A stretch of DNA of 64,000 bases, taken from contig CALADI010000004.1 in NCBI GenBank assembly GCA_937890525.1, forward strand, positions 1 through 64,000. The letters run 5' to 3'. This DNA comes from an uncultured Clostridia bacterium. GTDB taxonomy: Bacteria; Bacillota; Clostridia; Oscillospirales; Oscillospiraceae. The notes under the pieces were generated by a model. That model saw only the letters and a list, made by a program, of their open reading frames with translations, was not told where the DNA came from and made no database searches. This document shows, in pieces, positions 6,068-15,051 of this stretch; position 1 is the first letter of the stretch, and every line of letters starts with the position of its first letter. Both the position numbers and the translations under genes were made by a program.

Positions 6068-8056
6068 TCACTTTTTCTTGAATACGATGGCGGCACGGGA
6101 GGGGAGGTAGCACTGGAAGCCCAGACGGCCGTCACTTTGCACCCGGGAGGTGTAGACATAACTGGAGTCGATCCGCTGGTTACCGGCAAATGCTTCGTCA
6201 TCGGTGGAGAGAACGACCTTATAGTTCCCGGACTTGGGCATGGGCAGCTCATATCCGTCATAGGAACGCTGGGGGTGGAAGTTAAATACAAAGATCAAGT
6301 TACCCTTGCGGTAGGAAATGACCTTATCTCCGTGGTTCAGCAACAGAAGCTCCGTTGCCTTGTCCAGCAGGCGCTCTTCCTTCAGCAGATGCACCATGGC
6401 CTTGTCAAAGGCGTTCAGATTGGCATAGTACAGATCCTTGTTGTCCACGAGACTCCATTGCCGGCGGCAGTAGTGGTAGCTCCATCCGTTGCCTTCACGG
6501 GGGAAGTCGATCCACTCCGGATGTCCGAATTCGTTGCCCATGAAATTGAGGTAGCCCTCTCCGGCGCAGGATGCAGTGATGAGCCGGATCATCTTGTGCA
6601 GGGCAAGCCCCCGGTCGATGGTGGGAGTCTTGGGGAACAGGCGGGACATTCCGGTGTACATCTCCGCATCGCACAGGCGGAACATGATGGTCTTATCTCC
6701 CACCAGGGCCTGATCGTGAGATTCACAGTAGCCGATGTTTTTCTCCTTGGGACGGCGGCTGGTCAGCTCATACCACATCTTACCCAGATCCCAATCATCG
6801 TCCTTCTGCTCCTGCAGGGTGCGGATCCAGAAATCAGGCACGCCCATACTCAGCCGGTAGTTAAACCCGATGCCGCCCTGACGGATAGGGATACACATAC
6901 CGGGCATACCGGACATATCTTCGGCAATGGTGATGGCGTTGGGGTTGATCTGATGCACCAGTTCGTTGGCCAGCTGAAGATAGGTAACGGCTTCGGTATC
7001 GGTATTCATAGAGAAATACATATCATAGTTGGAAAACGCGCTACCAAGACCATGGTCATGGTAGAGCATGGAGGTGACGCCGTCAAAGCGGAAGCCGTCA
7101 AAGTGGAAGATCTCCATCCAGTATTTCAGATTGGACAGCAGGAAGTGCAGGACTTCATTCTTGCCGTAGTTGAACAGCTTGGTATCCCACGCCTGATGGT
7201 TGCCCTTGGCGCCGCTGTGGAAGAACTGGTAGTCGGTGCCGTCGAATTCGTTGATGCCTTCGGCGGTATTCTTCACCGCATGGGAATGCACCACATCCAG
7301 CAGCACGGCGATGCCCATGGAATGGGCGGTATCGATCAGCTCTTTCAACTCGGCGCTGTGCCCGTAACGGGAGGATGCGGCAAAGAAATTGGACACCTGA
7401 TATCCAAAAGAGCCATAGTAGGGGTGCTCCATAATGGCCATGATCTGGATGGTGTTGTATCCCTGATCCTTGACTCTGGGGAGGATGTTCTCACGGAATT
7501 CCCGGTAAGAACCGACTTTGCCCTCTTCCTGCGCCATTCCAATGTGGCATTCATAGATGAAAGGGGTCTTTTCCGGGCGGAAATTGGCATCAGTCCAAGG
7601 AAAGAGCTCCAGAGTTTCCTCGAGTTCGGCGCACCAGCTATTATCATGGGGATCCTGCACCACACGGGTGGCGTACAGGGGGATCCGCCGCAGAGTCTGC
7701 CCGTTATGTATGACGATGGTCTGCACCCGCTGCCCCGGGGTCAGTCCGCTGCTGGCGGGAATGGCAAGTTCAAACACACCTCCATCCAAAGGCTGCATGG
7801 GGCAGGCGGTGAGATCCCAGTGGTTGAAGTCACCGGTGAGATAGACCGCATCGGCCGCAGGCGCCCATTCCCGGTAGATCCATCCGTCCTCGGTACGGTG
7901 AAATCCGAAATAGTGATGGGCATTGGCAAAATCGGACAGGGTTTTTCCCCGCTTGACAAGCTCCTTGTGCTTCTTTTTATATAGGTTCATGCGCAGGTCG
8001 ATATCCGCTTCATAATTTTTGAGGATAGGGTCATAGTTCAAGATTTGATAAGACAT
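6068..8056 (-). CDS. glgB: 1,4-alpha-glucan branching enzyme
   Basis: This 662-residue enzyme transfers alpha-1,4 glucan segments to form alpha-1,6 branches in glycogen. An N-terminal carbohydrate-binding (CBM48-like) domain is seen around FGFHRTEDGWIYREWAPAA. The GH13 barrel has region I VLLDVVHSH, region II FRFDGV with the nucleophile Asp, region III IAEDMSG with the acid Glu, and region IV ESHDQ. A C-terminal all-beta domain ends the protein. The ATG at 8056 has GGGAGG 7 nt upstream; the longer frame lacks a site. The sequence style is close to the GH13_8 (eukaryote-type) branching enzymes found in many Clostridia (from memory). It stands alone, with its own promoter and terminator and no other glycogen genes nearby. 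Confidence 0.88.
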   Translation of the reverse strand: MSYQILNYDPILKNYEADIDLRMNLYKKKHKELVKRGKTLSDFANAHHYFGFHRTEDGWIYREWAPAADAVYLTGDFNHWDLTACPMQPLDGGVFELAIPASSGLTPGQRVQTIVIHNGQTLRRIPLYATRVVQDPHDNSWCAELEETLELFPWTDANFRPEKTPFIYECHIGMAQEEGKVGSYREFRENILPRVKDQGYNTIQIMAIMEHPYYGSFGYQVSNFFAASSRYGHSAELKELIDTAHSMGIAVLLDVVHSHAVKNTAEGINEFDGTDYQFFHSGAKGNHQAWDTKLFNYGKNEVLHFLLSNLKYWMEIFHFDGFRFDGVTSMLYHDHGLGSAFSNYDMYFSMNTDTEAVTYLQLANELVHQINPNAITIAEDMSGMPGMCIPIRQGGIGFNYRLSMGVPDFWIRTLQEQKDDDWDLGKMWYELTSRRPKEKNIGYCESHDQALVGDKTIMFRLCDAEMYTGMSRLFPKTPTIDRGLALHKMIRLITASCAGEGYLNFMGNEFGHPEWIDFPREGNGWSYHYCRRQWSLVDNKDLYYANLNAFDKAMVHLLKEERLLDKATELLLLNHGDKVISYRKGNLIFVFNFHPQRSYDGYELPMPKSGNYKVVLSTDDEAFAGNQRIDSSYVYTSRVQSDGRLGFQCYLPSRAAIVFKKK

Positions 8057-8115
8057 TGCGTAGCCTCCCTGTATAACAGTTGCAATCAACTTGCATAATG
8101 GGGTCTCCTGAGGCT

Positions 8116-8144
8116 ATTCTAACGAATCGGGCGTGTATTGTCAA
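8116..8144 (-). promoter_or_regulatory. Sigma-A promoter of branching enzyme
   Basis: On the minus strand TTGACA and TAGAAT are separated by 17 bp, about 60 nt before the ATG. The stretch between this promoter and the terminator at 8308 (8145-8307) shows nothing I can name. Confidence 0.75.
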
Positions 8145-8307
8145 GGAACACGACCTGCGGAAAAGTTTGAAAAGTTCCAAGAAATGCGGATAAAATCATG
8201 ATTTAGGTAGAAATTCACAAACTTTGTAGAGAAATTTTGGTAGATTATTGCGCTGTGTGCATAGCTTTTGGCATCGGAAAAAGAGCGGATTTCCGTCTCT
8301 GAGCTGC

Positions 8308-8347
8308 AAAAAGACCCCACAGAGCCGGTGTATCCGACCCTGTGGGG
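8308..8347 (-). terminator. Terminator after DUF2207-like gene
   Basis: CCCCACAG and CTGTGGGG form an 8-bp stem around a 17-nt loop, followed on the minus strand by TCTTTTTGC. It lies 20 nt past the stop of the membrane protein gene and ends the mtaB transcript. Confidence 0.8.
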
Positions 8348-8367
8348 CAAAGATCCTGTACATACCG

Positions 8368-10050
8368 TCAGCGCAGCCGAAGCAGCTTTTCCCACAGGGG
8401 ACGGCGCTGCTCACAGGTCATGGATTTGACGGTGTCCCGCAGAATGGGATAGAATTCCCCTGCGGTGTTGACCGGCCCGATCCCGGACAGCAGCCAGCTG
8501 CAGTTGGGAATGTGCAGGTTATCAAATCGGGCGGCAAGCTGCTTGTCCACTCCCATGGCGATGGCGAAGGGGGCAAGCTCATAATAATAGTAGGGATTGG
8601 TGCGCAGAATGCGGATCAATTCGGCTTTGCTGACCTTCTTCATATGACGCCGCAGCCCCAGAAGATCCTGATAGATCCGCTTGCCGTTTTCGCTGCGCTT
8701 TCCGCCGTAGGCGGCAGCCAGCCCGGCAAACAGACTCCATAGGATCAGGATCAAGGCGTAGTTCAGACAGCCGCAAAGCAGACCGACCAGCAAAACGATG
8801 CCGCAGCAGATCCCGCAGGCGTAAAGCTCGGCCCGATCCCGCAGGTGCAGGCAGCTCATACCGGACTGGATATGCCAGCTGCACCAGACGCAGATCCCGC
8901 CCAGCAGGAGCAGGAAAATCACCCGCCACAGCGCAGATGTGACGATGGCATCTGCCATGGCTAGTCCGGAAAACAGTCCGACGAAACAGCTCAGAACACG
9001 AAAAATGGTGGGATTTCCGCTTTTTGGCAGATACCCGGCACTATATCGGCGGGACAGGGCGGCAGCCTTCTCGCACTGCTTGGCAAACCGGAAGCTGGAA
9101 GCGTCCACCATCTCGGCCTTGGAGAACAGGGATTTGAAGACCCGCTGCTCGAATACGCTGCGTTCGTTGCCCATCTCCATCTTACGGTAGAGGAACACCC
9201 GGCCCTGCTCGTCCAGATGGATGACCAGATAGCCAAGCTGTGCCCAATGCAGCACCATCATGGTGAGATCGGTACCCTTGTGTACCAGATAGCTGCGGGC
9301 ATTCCCGGCACCGATCCCTTCCGGCGGGGTAGAGCGATGGACAGGGAGCAGAGGGAGACACCCCATGGTCAGCAGCCAGTAGACCAGCGCCAGCAGGGCA
9401 CTTACCCCCATGGCGATCTGGAAGAGCAGAGCGCTGCCTCCAACAGAATGGGGCTTGATGAACATGCCCTCCGGGGACTGGATCTGCAAATGCAGCGTCT
9501 CAGAATCCTTCAGGGGGGCATTTACCGAGCCGGAGATCACGGCACCGTTGACCGTTGATGTAATGTTGCGTTCAATATCCTGATCGTGGTAGCCGCTGGA
9601 GAAAGAGGGGACGGCGTCGAATACATCCGGCATGGTCACGGAGAACTCTGCACGCTCTACCGGGTATTTGAATCCGGTGAGCAGGGGGACAGAGACGAAC
9701 TGGTTGCCGTCGTCATCGGTTTTCAGCACGGAGTCCACCGTATAATGAACGGTGATGGGGAAGGTTCCGGTCAAGCCGCTCAGAGAGCTGAGGTTGATGC
9801 AGGTGATGCCGCCGGATTGGGTCAGGCTGGCATTGGCGCCATTCAGGGTGACGGCAGAGACATTGGAACCAAGAGGGAAAATCAGATCATCCACCGGCTG
9901 TTCCAGACGAAGGGTGGCATTGGTGGTGATCTGGCAGCTTCCGTTCTTGGCGACGGAAGCGGATACCGTTACCTCTGAGGCTGCATTGTCGGCATAGACC
10001 GGCAGCGCAAGAAGTACGCAGCAAAGCAATACCGCAAGGATGCGGCGCAT
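8368..10050 (-). CDS. DUF2207-like membrane protein
   Basis: This 560-residue protein starts with a signal peptide (MRRILAVLLCCVLLALPVYA). A beta-rich extracellular part of about 190 residues follows. A membrane segment (ALLFQIAMGVSALLALVYWLL) comes next, then a cytoplasmic part with LTMMVLHWAQLGYLVIHLDEQGRVFLYRKM, the pattern of DUF2207 C-terminal domains. Two or more further hydrophobic segments (FVGLFSGLAMADAIV and RVIFLLLLGGICVWC) precede the soluble end. AGGAGG lies 7 nt before the ATG. It follows mtaB by 50 nt and shares its transcript. Function is unknown. Confidence 0.65.
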   Translation of the reverse strand: MRRILAVLLCCVLLALPVYADNAASEVTVSASVAKNGSCQITTNATLRLEQPVDDLIFPLGSNVSAVTLNGANASLTQSGGITCINLSSLSGLTGTFPITVHYTVDSVLKTDDDGNQFVSVPLLTGFKYPVERAEFSVTMPDVFDAVPSFSSGYHDQDIERNITSTVNGAVISGSVNAPLKDSETLHLQIQSPEGMFIKPHSVGGSALLFQIAMGVSALLALVYWLLTMGCLPLLPVHRSTPPEGIGAGNARSYLVHKGTDLTMMVLHWAQLGYLVIHLDEQGRVFLYRKMEMGNERSVFEQRVFKSLFSKAEMVDASSFRFAKQCEKAAALSRRYSAGYLPKSGNPTIFRVLSCFVGLFSGLAMADAIVTSALWRVIFLLLLGGICVWCSWHIQSGMSCLHLRDRAELYACGICCGIVLLVGLLCGCLNYALILILWSLFAGLAAAYGGKRSENGKRIYQDLLGLRRHMKKVSKAELIRILRTNPYYYYELAPFAIAMGVDKQLAARFDNLHIPNCSWLLSGIGPVNTAGEFYPILRDTVKSMTCEQRRPLWEKLLRLR

Positions 10051-10100
10051 AGGAACACCTCCTGTGAAAGCATGAAAGGGTCGGCCCCTAGGACGGATCG

Positions 10101-11387
10101 TCATAGCAGTTCTCCCCACAGTCCGTCCTCATGTACCCGCAGGATCTTTACAGGAAGGACTTGATTTTGCAGATCCTCGCCTTGGGCGTAGATGCGGATG
10201 GAATTGGGAGCGTGACCGGTGAAACAGCCGTTTTCCTCGGTCTCGAACAGTACCGGGTATACATTGCCAACCATGCTCTGCCGGTAAGTCAGATTCATTT
10301 CCCCGGCAACGGCGATGGCTTGGCGGCTGCGGTCTTCCTTCACCGCATTGCCCAGCTGCCCGGGCATTTTGTCCGCCGGGGTGCCGGGACGGCGGGAGTA
10401 GGGGAAGATGTGCATATCGGCAAAGCCGCACCGACGGATGAAAGCAAGGCTCTGGTCGAATTCCTCCTGAGTCTCTCCGGGGAAGGCCACGATCATATCG
10501 GTGGTCACGGCGCACTCCGGGAAATACTCCCGCAGAAGACAGACGCTCTCGTAGTAGCGCTGGGTGGTGTATTTGCGGCGCATCCGCTGCAAGACGCTGT
10601 CACAGCCGGACTGCATGGACAGATGGAACTGGGGACAGAGGTTGGAATAGCGGGACATGGTCCGGCAGAAGTCCCGGTCGATGATCCGGGGCTCCAACGA
10701 TCCCAACCGCACCCGCATATGGGGGACGGCTTCACAGACTGCTGTGAGCAGATCAGTGAGGGGGGGCTTGCCCGGCAGATCTGCCCCCCAAGAGGCAATC
10801 TCGATGCCGGTGACCACCAATTCTTGATAGCCGTCGGATGCCAACTGCTGTGCCTGACGGACAGCCAGTTCCACCGGGGCGGAACGAACCGGACCGCGGG
10901 TATAGGGGATGATGCAGTAGGAACAGAAATTGACGCATCCGTCCTGCACCTTCAGCATGGCGCGGGTGCGCTGCACCAGACCGCCGGCGGGCAGAACCTC
11001 AAAATCCCTGCGCTTCATAGCTTGATCAATCTGGCAGCGCTTGCCCCGGTCGGACATGGCTTGCTCCACCATATCCACGAAAGCTTCCCGTCCGGCAGAG
11101 CCGGAGACGACATCTGCATCCAGCGCCTCCACCGCCTCCGGGGCGTGCTGGGAATAGCATCCGCAAACGCCGATGACGGCATCCGGGTGCTCCCGGCGGC
11201 AGCGGCGGATCACCGCCCGGTTCTTCTTGTCAGATACGGCGGTGACGGAGCAGGTGTTGATGATATAGGCGTCGCAGGCGGACTCGAAGGGGGCGATTTG
11301 ATGCCCCCGGAGCCGGAAAAGCTGCTCCATAGCCTGCGTTTCATATTGATTGACCTTGCAGCCCAAGGTATAGAATCCAATTCTCAT
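10101..11387 (-). CDS. mtaB: tRNA t6A37 methylthiotransferase MtaB
   Basis: This 428-residue radical-SAM enzyme converts t6A to ms2t6A at position 37 of tRNAs reading ANN codons. The N-terminal UPF0004 domain supplies Cys10 (FYTLGCKVNQYE), the Cys in NTCSVT, and the Cys in GVCGC. The radical-SAM triad is Cys151-x3-Cys155-x2-Cys158 (DGCVNFCSYC). A C-terminal TRAM-like region closes the protein. GCKVNQYE and the 428-residue length fit MtaB rather than MiaB or RimO. The ribosome binding site (GGTGAT) is weak. It is first in a two-gene transcript with the DUF2207-like gene. Confidence 0.93.
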   Translation of the reverse strand: MRIGFYTLGCKVNQYETQAMEQLFRLRGHQIAPFESACDAYIINTCSVTAVSDKKNRAVIRRCRREHPDAVIGVCGCYSQHAPEAVEALDADVVSGSAGREAFVDMVEQAMSDRGKRCQIDQAMKRRDFEVLPAGGLVQRTRAMLKVQDGCVNFCSYCIIPYTRGPVRSAPVELAVRQAQQLASDGYQELVVTGIEIASWGADLPGKPPLTDLLTAVCEAVPHMRVRLGSLEPRIIDRDFCRTMSRYSNLCPQFHLSMQSGCDSVLQRMRRKYTTQRYYESVCLLREYFPECAVTTDMIVAFPGETQEEFDQSLAFIRRCGFADMHIFPYSRRPGTPADKMPGQLGNAVKEDRSRQAIAVAGEMNLTYRQSMVGNVYPVLFETEENGCFTGHAPNSIRIYAQGEDLQNQVLPVKILRVHEDGLWGELL

Positions 11388-11475
11388 AAAAAAATCACCA
11401 TTTTATCGTGAAAGTGTTATCGTTCCCCGGAGCGCTGAGCGCCCGGGCAGACATCCTATTGGGATAGTCTACACT

Positions 11476-11504
11476 ATTATACATGAATCGAAGGGAAATG
11501 TACA
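11476..11504 (-). promoter_or_regulatory. Promoter of mtaB
   Basis: On the minus strand TGTACA and TATAAT are 17 bp apart, with an extended TG before the -10 box. The leader to mtaB is about 80 nt and includes a GC-rich stem (GGGCGCTCAGCGCTCC). Confidence 0.6.
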
Positions 11505-11593
11505 GCATTTTCGACGCCTTTCTTACGGAAAGATGCCCCAAGGCGGTGCAGATTAAAAATTCTTAAAACCCTACCATTTCCCATAAAATGTGG

Positions 11594-11599
11594 TACAAT
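11594..11599 (+). promoter_or_regulatory. Probable -10 box of response regulator operon
   Basis: TACAAT lies 25 nt before the AAGGAGG-led ATG at 11625, with a TG one base upstream. The -35 box is poor (TACCAT at 16 bp), as is common for autoregulated two-component operons. Confidence 0.45.
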
Positions 11600-11624
11600 C
11601 ATAAAAACGAAGGAGGTCGATGGA

Positions 11625-12314
11625 ATGGATGACAAAATTCGGATCCTTGCGGTGGACGATGAGCCGGATCTTCGCACCCTGCTGAAGATCCTTCTGACCA
11701 ACAGGGGCTACGAGGTGCTGGAAGCCGCCAGCGGTGACGAAGCAGTGGAGCAGATGCAGAAGAATCCCGGGGTGGATCTGGTCATCATGGATGTGATGAT
11801 GCCGGGGCTGTCCGGGGTGGAAGCCTGTGCCAAGATCCGCAGCTTTTCTCCGGTGCCCATGCTGTTCCTCACCGCCAAGACTCAGATCACGGATAAGGTG
11901 GAGGCCTTCGATGCCGGCGGAGATGACTATCTTGCAAAACCGTTTTCCCAGAGCGAACTGATGGCGCGGGTGGAATCCCTGACCCGCCGCTATCGGGTAT
12001 ACAAGGGCAAGCGGGAGGATGCCGGCGGAGAGCGGCTCTATGTGGACGATCAGAGCGGTGTGGTTCGGGTCAACGGCAAGGATGTAGATCTGACGGACAA
12101 GGAATACGCCATCCTGCTGTTCTTCTACCGGCACCGTGGGCAGATCTTGGATGTAGAGACGGTATACGAGGGGGTATGGGGAGAGCAGTTCCTGCCCTCG
12201 TCCAATAACACGGTGATGGTGCACATTCTGAATCTGCGAAAGAAATTGGAAGAGGATCCTGCCAATCCAAAGCTGATCCGTACCGTATGGGGAAAGGGGT
12301 ATCGGTTTGGCTAA
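11625..12314 (+). CDS. OmpR-family response regulator
   Basis: This 229-residue regulator has a receiver domain with the acidic pair at Asp11-Asp12, phosphoacceptor Asp56 (VIMDVMMPG) and the conserved Lys in YLAKPF. A C-terminal winged helix (VDLTDKEYAILLFFYRHRGQ ...NTVMVHILNLRKKL) binds DNA. AAGGAGG lies about 9 nt before the ATG. It overlaps the kinase gene by 8 bp. The sequence is VanR-like in style, but no target is apparent from the neighbourhood. Confidence 0.9.
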   Translation: MDDKIRILAVDDEPDLRTLLKILLTNRGYEVLEAASGDEAVEQMQKNPGVDLVIMDVMMPGLSGVEACAKIRSFSPVPMLFLTAKTQITDKVEAFDAGGDDYLAKPFSQSELMARVESLTRRYRVYKGKREDAGGERLYVDDQSGVVRVNGKDVDLTDKEYAILLFFYRHRGQILDVETVYEGVWGEQFLPSSNNTVMVHILNLRKKLEEDPANPKLIRTVWGKGYRFG

Positions 12315-13650
12315 GGGGAAGAAGGGCTGCTCGCTGATGGTGAAGCTGACGGGGGTCATGTGTCTGGCGGCAGTTCTGGCGCTGGTGATCTTCTGGACGG
12401 TGCGCTATGTGGGTGCGGAAGTGGTGGACCGATGCTATATGTCGGAGCAGGCGGTGAATGCAAGACTCACCAAACAGATCGGTTCTTTCCGGGAGTTTGT
12501 GCGCAATGAGCAGATCAATTCTACGGACATCTATGCCATCGGCGCATGGAACCGGGAGCATCCATTTACCCAGCTCACCATTGTGGGACTGAGCGCTACG
12601 ATCAAATCCGATGTCAGCGGCGCGGAATTGGTGGCAAATGACTCCGGTCTGGTGCTTCGCACGGGAGAGAGCGCATCCTCCGGTCAGTTTCCGGTGAATT
12701 TTCGTGACGGAGTGTTCCCGGTGACGGTGAATGACCGATCCAAAGGGCTGTACCAGGCGGGGGTGGACTGGGCTTCGCTGGTGTCGGCGGCGGTGGTGCT
12801 GCTGACGGTGGTTTTGATCTATACCCAGACCTTGACTAAGGCGGTGCGGATGCTGTCCCGCCAAGTCCGAAAGGTCAGCCAAGGGGATCTTCAGATGCAG
12901 ATCTGCCCGTCATCCCGGGATGAGATCGGGCAGCTTGCTCAGGATGTGGACACCATGCGGCTGAATATCATCGACAAATTACAGCGGGAGGAGGCAGCGT
13001 GGGCAGCCAATTCCCAACTGATCACAGCCATCTCCCACGATGTCCGCACGCCGCTGACGGCGCTGATGGGATATCTGGACATCGCATCGGACGATAGCCT
13101 TACGCCGCAGGAACGGGATGCTTATCTTGCGATTTGCAAAAACAATGCCCTTCGTCTGAAATCCTTGACCGATGAGCTGTTTGCATTCTTCCTTGTGTTT
13201 GGAAAGCCACAGCCGGATCAGAATTTGGAGGAGGTGGATGCCTGCACCCTGCTGGACCAGATCCTACTGGAGCAGGAGATGAACCTGACTCAGAAAGGGT
13301 TCACTGTGCGGATTGTCCATCGTGGGGAACTGCACGGCAAGCTGTGGGTGGATGTGGGGCACATCCGCCGGATCTTCGACAATCTGTATTCCAATGTATG
13401 CAAGTATGCCGATCCGGAACGACCGGTGAATGCGCTGATCGAGGGGGAGCAGGACAAGCTGACGGTCTATCTATCCAACTATATCCGCCTGCGTGCCGAC
13501 CGGGTGGAGAGCAATCGGATCGGGCTGCAAACCTGCGAAAAGCTGGTCAAAGCCATGGGGGGGAGCTTTGGAACTTGCCGGGATCAGCAGAGTTTTTCTG
13601 CTGAGATCAGCCTGCCGCTGATCCGGGAGGTGGAAAGCCCGGAAGGGTGA
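12307..13650 (+). CDS. Sensor histidine kinase, degenerate ATPase box
   Basis: This 447-residue kinase has a membrane segment at about 14-32, an extracellular sensor loop, a second membrane segment at about 158-176, a HAMP domain and a HisKA helix with phosphoacceptor His244 (AISHDVRTPLTALMGYLD). The N box (FDNLYSNVCKYAD) is clear. The expected DxGxG box is replaced by a segment around LSNYIRLRADRVESN, and IGLQTCEKL resembles the G2 region. The start is TTG at 12307 with AAAGGGG upstream; an ATG at 12337 is the alternative. It is the partner of the preceding regulator. Confidence 0.87.
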   Translation: MAKGKKGCSLMVKLTGVMCLAAVLALVIFWTVRYVGAEVVDRCYMSEQAVNARLTKQIGSFREFVRNEQINSTDIYAIGAWNREHPFTQLTIVGLSATIKSDVSGAELVANDSGLVLRTGESASSGQFPVNFRDGVFPVTVNDRSKGLYQAGVDWASLVSAAVVLLTVVLIYTQTLTKAVRMLSRQVRKVSQGDLQMQICPSSRDEIGQLAQDVDTMRLNIIDKLQREEAAWAANSQLITAISHDVRTPLTALMGYLDIASDDSLTPQERDAYLAICKNNALRLKSLTDELFAFFLVFGKPQPDQNLEEVDACTLLDQILLEQEMNLTQKGFTVRIVHRGELHGKLWVDVGHIRRIFDNLYSNVCKYADPERPVNALIEGEQDKLTVYLSNYIRLRADRVESNRIGLQTCEKLVKAMGGSFGTCRDQQSFSAEISLPLIREVESPEG

Positions 13651-13663
13651 CCTGACAAAACAG

Positions 13664-13706
13664 AAAAACGCCGCCGTATGGGACTCCATACGGCGGCATA
13701 TTTTTA
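13664..13706. terminator. Bidirectional terminator between kinase and pta
   Basis: GCCGCCGTATG and CATACGGCGGC (13670-13680 and 13687-13697) form an 11-bp stem. Rightward the tail is ATATTTTTAGG and leftward it is GTTTTTCTG, so it can stop both convergent genes. Confidence 0.88.
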
Positions 13707-13727
13707 GGAAAAGTCTGCGATGAAAGA

Positions 13728-14726
13728 TCAGACCATGGCGCAGGTGATGATGGCCATCTTGTAGACCTCATCGGCATTGCAGCCACGGGACAGGTCGTTG
13801 ATGGGAGCAGCCAGACCCTGCAGGATGGGGCCGTAGGCCTCGAAGCCGCCCAGTCTCTGAGCGATCTTGTAGCCGATGTTGCCGGCTTCGATGGTGGGGA
13901 AGATGAAGGTGTTGGCGTAGCCTGCAACGGGAGAGCCAGGGAACTTCAGCTGGCCGACCTCGGGAGCAACGGCGGCGTCAAACTGCATCTCACCGTCGAT
14001 GAGCAGGGAGGGATCCAGCTCCTTGGCGATGGCGGTGGCGTCGTGGGACAGCTTCACGGTGCCGCCCTTGCCGGAGCCGTTGGTGGAGAAGCTCAGCATG
14101 GCGACCTTGGGATCGATGCCGAAGACCTTGGCGGTCTTTGCAGTCTCCACAGCGACCTCAGCCAGCTTCTGAGCGCCGGACAGAACTACATTGCCATCCT
14201 TGTCCACGGAATCCTCGTAGCTCAGGTTGATGGCGCAGTCGCCCATGGCCAGCTTCTCTTCGCCGCGAACCATGATGAAGCAGGAGGAGACCAGATGGGC
14301 GCCCTTCTTGGTCTTGACCAGCTGCAGCGCAGGGCGGACGGTGTCGGCGGTGGAGTAGGTAGCGCCGCCCAGCAGAGCGTCAGCGTAGCCCATCTTCACC
14401 AGCATGGTGCCGAAGTAGTTACCCTTGGACAGAGCGGTGCGGCACTCCTCGGGGCTCATCTTGCCCTTGCGCAGCTCCACCATCTTCTCAACCATAGCGT
14501 CCATGCCCTCGTAGGTAGCCGGATCCAGAATCTCAACACCGTCGATGTTGAAGCCGCCCTTAGCGGCGTTGGCCTTGACTTCCTCCACATTGCCCACCAG
14601 AATGGGGGTCAGGAAGCCGCCCTCTACCAGCCGTGCGGTAGCCTCCAGAATACGGGCGTCGTGGCCTTCGGTGAAGACGATCTTGCGGGGATTCTTCTTC
14701 AAAGTTTCGATCATTGCGTTGAACAT
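13728..14726 (-). CDS. pta: Phosphate acetyltransferase
   Basis: This 332-residue enzyme interconverts acetyl-CoA and acetyl phosphate, the first step of acetate fermentation. The length and motifs (IVFTEGHDARILEAT, GGATYSTADTVRPALQ, FPTIEAGNIGYKIAQRL) match the short class I Pta typical of Firmicutes. GGAGGTAAAGAGTC precedes the ATG. No ackA lies next to it. It has its own strong promoter and a bidirectional terminator. Confidence 0.95.
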   Translation of the reverse strand: MFNAMIETLKKNPRKIVFTEGHDARILEATARLVEGGFLTPILVGNVEEVKANAAKGGFNIDGVEILDPATYEGMDAMVEKMVELRKGKMSPEECRTALSKGNYFGTMLVKMGYADALLGGATYSTADTVRPALQLVKTKKGAHLVSSCFIMVRGEEKLAMGDCAINLSYEDSVDKDGNVVLSGAQKLAEVAVETAKTAKVFGIDPKVAMLSFSTNGSGKGGTVKLSHDATAIAKELDPSLLIDGEMQFDAAVAPEVGQLKFPGSPVAGYANTFIFPTIEAGNIGYKIAQRLGGFEAYGPILQGLAAPINDLSRGCNADEVYKMAIITCAMV

Positions 14727-14789
14727 GACTCTTTACCTCCAGAATAATTCGTTGGTCATGGGCAGACATGCCCACAAAACATCATTTTA

Positions 14790-14818
14790 ATTATACATCA
14801 GATTTTGATAAGGTGCAA
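14790..14818 (-). promoter_or_regulatory. Strong sigma-A promoter of pta
   Basis: On the minus strand TTGCAC and TATAAT are separated by 17 bp, and TG precedes the -10 box. The 60-nt leader contains a short palindrome (GGGCATGTCTGCCC). This and the iclR promoter account for most of the 325-bp gap between pta and the regulator; 14819-14943 shows nothing further. Confidence 0.8.
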
Positions 14819-14943
14819 CCTTTTTTGCAAAAATAGCGGTTCTTTCCGTGAATTGTCTCAAAAAGCACAGGGCGGTGAAGTTCCACAGCAAAACCACGAT
14901 TCAGCGGGTTTTGTCCGGCATAGACGGATGAAAAACACAGGTG

Positions 14944-14958
14944 TTCCGCAATGCGGAA
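14944..14958. promoter_or_regulatory. Palindrome, candidate IclR operator
   Basis: TTCCGCA-A-TGCGGAA is a perfect 7-bp inverted repeat ending 30 bp before the -35 box of the IclR-type gene. The size and symmetry fit the short palindromes bound by IclR-family dimers. Control of the regulator's own operon from here is inference. Confidence 0.5.
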
Positions 14959-14988
14959 TAATAATTCTATAAATTCACAAAATTTCTC

Positions 14989-15017
14989 TTGAATTTCACA
15001 CTGTGCTGTATCATAAT
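14989..15017 (+). promoter_or_regulatory. Promoter of nucleoside salvage operon
   Basis: TTGAAT (14989-14994) and CATAAT (15012-15017) are 17 bp apart, with the start codon 34 nt further on. It would transcribe iclR-tdk-deoC-deoD-deoB-cdd, whose gaps are all under 51 nt. Confidence 0.65.
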
Positions 15018-15051
15018 AAGAAGCAAAGACCGACTATTGGAGGGATGTACC

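Noticed and set aside
6029..7984. Plus-strand open frame of 651 codons opposite the branching enzyme
   Set aside because: It is an antisense shadow; the opposite strand has all four GH13 motifs.
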